Notes under the pieces: generated by a model
The model's input: only the letters and a program-made list of their open reading frames with translations
The model's database searches: none
What the model was told of the DNA's origin: nothing
Shown: positions 61,505-64,000 of the stretch, piece after piece
Layout of the letters: each line of letters starts with the position of its first letter
Numbering within the stretch: position 1 is the first letter of the stretch
From: Burkholderia pyrrocinia
GTDB taxonomy: Bacteria; Pseudomonadota; Gammaproteobacteria; Burkholderiales; Burkholderiaceae
Direction: 5' to 3'
Length of the DNA stretch: 64,000 nucleotides
NCBI RefSeq assembly: GCF_003330765.1
Contig: NZ_CP024903.1
Location: forward strand, 248,001 to 312,000
Program-made: the position numbers and the translations under genes

Positions 61505-62407
61505 TTACTTCTTGAGAAACCGCAACGCGAACCGCGCCATGCGCGGCACGAACATCGGGCGCAGCAGGCGCTTGTCGTAGCCGGCCATCCGCCGATCGTT
61601 CTCCGCGAGACACAGTTCGATCAGCTCGCGCGGGTTCAGCGCGTCGCCGATATCGGCGGTGCTGGTCGCCGGGAAGTTCGCGTCGCGCGCGGCGCCATCG
61701 GCATCGATGCCGCGCGCGATGCCGATGCGGTCGCGCACCAGGTGCACCCACACGGTCGCGACGCGCGCGAAGAACCACGGCCGTCGCCACCACGGCATCG
61801 TGCGCCAGTACCACGCGTACCAGTTCGCGAAGAACAGGATGTGGCGGCCTTCTTCCTGGATCACGGGCTCGAAGGTGTCGACGAGTTTGGGCGGGAAATA
61901 GCCGGAGCGCTGCGCGGAGCGGAACAGCCCGAACGCGAAGAAGCTGTCGATGCATTCGCTGAAACCGGTGATCATCCACGACCACTCGGGGTCCTTCGGC
62001 GCCGGGTAGGCCGGCTCGGGCGCGAGCCGGATGCCGTACGCCGCGACGAGCTTCGACAGCACGACCTTGTGGCGTGCTTCCTCGCCGCCGTCCATCTCGA
62101 GTGCGCGGCGCAGCAGCGGATCGCCGATCGTCTCTGCATACGTTGCAACGCGGATCGACGCGCGGCCTTCGGTTTGCACCGCGATGTCCCAGATCGGCAG
62201 CGACGTGAGCCGCCTGAGTTCGTCGGGCTTGAGCGCCGGCCAGTCGATCACGGCCGGCTTGTACGGATTGTGTGTGTCGAGCAGCATGCGGCAGAACATC
62301 TGCTTGTGCGCATCGGAACCGATCCTGACCGGACCTTGCCTCGAGAAGGTCCAGTTGCGCATGGCGTGATCTGCGGCTGCGTGCTCTTCCTGCAGCGTGT
62401 CAGTCAT
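61505..62407 (-). CDS. Ferritin-like diiron-domain protein
   Basis: A 300-residue mainly helical protein. Carboxylate/His motifs EMDGGEEARHKVVL and FEPVIQEEGRHILFFANW look like the two E-x2-H halves of a ferritin-like diiron site, with a further Glu in TGFSECIDSF. A Trp/Arg-rich hydrophobic segment follows (about 205-230). It may be a diiron oxidase, but the substrate is unknown. The start at 62407 is preferred; an upstream extension would add 33 residues with no match to the fold. Confidence 0.75.
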   Translation of the reverse strand: MTDTLQEEHAAADHAMRNWTFSRQGPVRIGSDAHKQMFCRMLLDTHNPYKPAVIDWPALKPDELRRLTSLPIWDIAVQTEGRASIRVATYAETIGDPLLRRALEMDGGEEARHKVVLSKLVAAYGIRLAPEPAYPAPKDPEWSWMITGFSECIDSFFAFGLFRSAQRSGYFPPKLVDTFEPVIQEEGRHILFFANWYAWYWRTMPWWRRPWFFARVATVWVHLVRDRIGIARGIDADGAARDANFPATSTADIGDALNPRELIELCLAENDRRMAGYDKRLLRPMFVPRMARFALRFLKK

Positions 62408-62502
62408 GGCTGTTGTTATGCGTTTACGGGCCGAAAGATTTTTGCATAGCTTCCGTAAACGCGTATTTTCGAGCGGCCATGCGCACGCCGGCCACGCGTG
62501 CG

Positions 62503-62721
62503 TCACGCGTGCGTGTCGACCCAGAGGCGGCCCCAGCGTGACGCGTAGGCGAGCGCGTGCTCTTCCTCGAAGAAGAAATCGATCGCGTCGAACGAAACGG
62601 AACGCGGCGACGGGCCGCTGCTCGCCTTCTCGATTGTCAGGTTGGCGGCGAACAGCCCGTTCGGCAACCGGGCGGCAGCGGGGGCGACTTCATAGCCCTT
62701 GTAGCGGATCGTACGGTTCAT
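62503..62721 (-). CDS. Small hypothetical protein (72 aa)
   Basis: This begins MNRTIRYKGYEVAPAAARL and ends GRLWVDTHA. It has a mixed alpha/beta pattern with an acidic FDAIDFFFEEEHAL helix and no signal peptide. The family is not recognised, although it looks like a compact conserved protein with normal codon use. An upstream extension of 26 codons is possible but unlikely. Confidence 0.6.
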   Translation of the reverse strand: MNRTIRYKGYEVAPAAARLPNGLFAANLTIEKASSGPSPRSVSFDAIDFFFEEEHALAYASRWGRLWVDTHA

Positions 62722-62956
62722 GGCGTGCGCGGAGAAAGTTCGGACTTTCAGCGTACGAAAACCTGCCGGCTGCGTGAACCAATCTTTCGGCCAATGCAAA
62801 TCACGCGGCGGGCCGAATCGTTATCGGGGCGGTACGCAGGGGAGGGGCATCGGTGACGAAGCGACGGCGCGCACGGCACATCGCCGCGTGTCCGAAAGCG
62901 CGCCGCCCGCGCGGCGAACCTTGTCGGCCGGGCGTGGGCGGCGGAATGCGGGGGTG

Positions 62957-63607
62957 TTACTGGTTGGCGATCTTCAGCACGGGCGCGAGCGCGTCGACCG
63001 ATGCCGCATGCGTGGTCGCGCGATGCGATGCGAACGCGAGCGCGAACTCGGCCGCTTGCCCGCCGACCGTCTCGAGTTGCGCGACGACCTTCGGATCCGA
63101 GCAGCTATCGGCGCTGTCGAAACGCGTTTCGAGTGTGTTCACGGTCGCGCCGAACGGCGTCGGCCAGCCGCGCAGCGCATGGACGATCGAACGCAGCGAG
63201 GTCAGCACGGTGCCGGCCGCCTGCCAGCCGTATGCGGTGACGATCAGGCCGACTGCGCGGCCGTCGAGATAGGGGCGATCGTCCGCGCGCAGTTCCTCGA
63301 GCGTGTCGAGCGCATTCTTCACGAGACCGGAGACGCCGCCGTGATAGCCGGGCGTCGCGATGATGATCGCGTCGGCCTGGCGCACGGCGTCGATCAGCTC
63401 GCGCTGCGCGTCGGTCAGCGTTTTGTGTTCGGGTGCGTAGTGCGGCAGCGTATGCAAGAACGGGCCGTCGAACAGGCGCGTGCGCGCGCCGGCGGCCTGC
63501 GCGCCGCGCAGCGCGAACGACAGCGCGCGTTCGGTCGACGACGCTGCGCGGGTGGTGCCGCCGATGCCGACGACGAACGGGCGGCGGTGTTGATCGAATG
63601 CAGTCAA
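62957..63607 (-). CDS. NADPH-dependent FMN reductase (flavodoxin-like)
   Basis: A 216-residue flavodoxin-fold protein. The FMN phosphate loop is GIGGTTRAASSTERALSFAL, followed by the ring-binding segment IIATPGYHGGVSGLVKNALDTLEEL. This matches the NADPH-dependent FMN reductase/NAD(P)H oxidoreductase family (ArsH/SsuE/ChrR-like). It reduces flavin or quinones in the cytoplasm; the partner is unknown. AGGAG-like GGAGC lies just before the ATG. Confidence 0.88.
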   Translation of the reverse strand: MTAFDQHRRPFVVGIGGTTRAASSTERALSFALRGAQAAGARTRLFDGPFLHTLPHYAPEHKTLTDAQRELIDAVRQADAIIIATPGYHGGVSGLVKNALDTLEELRADDRPYLDGRAVGLIVTAYGWQAAGTVLTSLRSIVHALRGWPTPFGATVNTLETRFDSADSCSDPKVVAQLETVGGQAAEFALAFASHRATTHAASVDALAPVLKIANQ

Positions 63608-63837
63608 GGGGCGCTCCTGGGGAATGGCTTGCCCGGCTAAGCACAGGCTTAAAACCAGATGGTAACGACCCCGTCGCCACTCTGAAAACGACTTTTCGTT
63701 CTATCGATATACCGCGCAGCGGGGGCAATCGTGTGCGCGGCGGCGCAGATCGATAGCAGAAATGCTTGGTTGGGGCGGTGCACCGCGGTCGATAAGATGG
63801 GCTCGTCTCCTCCATGATGTCTCTACTGACATGGGTT

Positions 63838-63872
63838 AGCCCCGCCGCGCGGATGCAGGCGGGGCTTTTTTT
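63838..63872 (+). terminator. Rho-independent terminator on the + strand
   Basis: AGCCCCGCC pairs perfectly with GGCGGGGCT (9 bp, 11-base loop) and runs into seven T residues. No rightward gene precedes it within 300 bases, so it may end a small RNA (see findings). Confidence 0.8.
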
Positions 63873-63916
63873 CGTCCCGGTCAGGAAAAGGGGGCGATGC
63901 CCTGGGCCGTTGCCCG

Positions 63917-64000
63917 TTACTCGAACACCGGCCGGAAGAAGCTGCGCTCGTAGCTGACGATGCAGCGCGTTTCCTCGGCGTAGCGGAACGCGGCCTGGCA
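63917..64000 (-). CDS. 3' end of an unidentified gene
   Basis: A leftward frame entering from beyond the window encodes the last 27 residues, which include ETRCIVSYERSFFRPVFE before a TAA stop. Codon use is typical. It is too short to identify. Confidence 0.55.
   Translation of the reverse strand, partial: CQAAFRYAEETRCIVSYERSFFRPVFE

Overview
The window is high-GC DNA with strong G/C third-position bias. It looks like a Burkholderia replicon, probably from the Burkholderia cepacia complex. The evidence is two Burkholderia-type trimeric porins, DUF2827 proteins (a family known mainly from this group), a Tat-exported phospholipase C, a leucine/isovalerate (liu) operon under a TetR regulator, and a giant trimeric autotransporter with an extended signal peptide. 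It reads like accessory-rich secondary chromosome sequence: many catabolic operons, each with its own regulator and transporter. No tRNA, rRNA, insertion sequence, CRISPR array or prophage was seen.

Layout, 1-24.7 kb. The window opens inside a PaiB-like gene. Next come a membrane protein, a thioredoxin-like protein divergent from an OmpR/histidine-kinase pair, a phosphoesterase, an acetyltransferase, a broken LysE exporter, a porin and a secreted beta-propeller protein. From 9.8 to 13.3 kb a leftward operon encodes a Tat-exported protein, an orphan periplasmic binding protein and two diheme cytochromes c that resemble TsdB/TsdA (thiosulfate dehydrogenase). From 13.5 to 22.1 kb a divergent sugar-acid locus holds a mannitol-dehydrogenase family reductase, ManD-type mannonate dehydratase, an RspB-like dehydrogenase, a DlgD-like reductase, two MFS transporters and a GntR regulator. 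Two identical 13-bp sites containing a palindrome lie in its control region. A Fur-box-controlled TonB receptor follows.

Layout, 24.7-41.1 kb. A leftward aromatic O-demethylation operon encodes VanA, VanB, a second Rieske oxygenase, an AAHS transporter and a porin. It diverges from a MarR regulator across overlapping promoters and a perfect 8-4-8 operator. The complete liu operon (isovaleryl-CoA dehydrogenase, methylcrotonyl-CoA carboxylase beta, methylglutaconyl-CoA hydratase, carboxylase alpha) diverges from a TetR gene. A small lipoprotein and a phospholipase C follow.

Layout, 41.1-61.1 kb: the most interesting part. A 2871-residue trimeric autotransporter has a stalk that is about two-thirds Ser/Thr. 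It is followed by an OmpA-type lipoprotein and then a tightly packed operon of three DUF2827 proteins, a DUF4019 exported protein and a FkbM-methyltransferase/GT9-like fusion. A fourth DUF2827 gene and an EAL-domain gene lie at the far side. AT-rich islands bracket the locus (about 42.74-43.2 kb and 60.55-61.0 kb). I propose that it is a dedicated surface-adhesin glycosylation locus. The window closes with a ferritin-like protein, a small conserved protein, an FMN reductase, a strong terminator that may end a small RNA, and the 3' end of one more gene.
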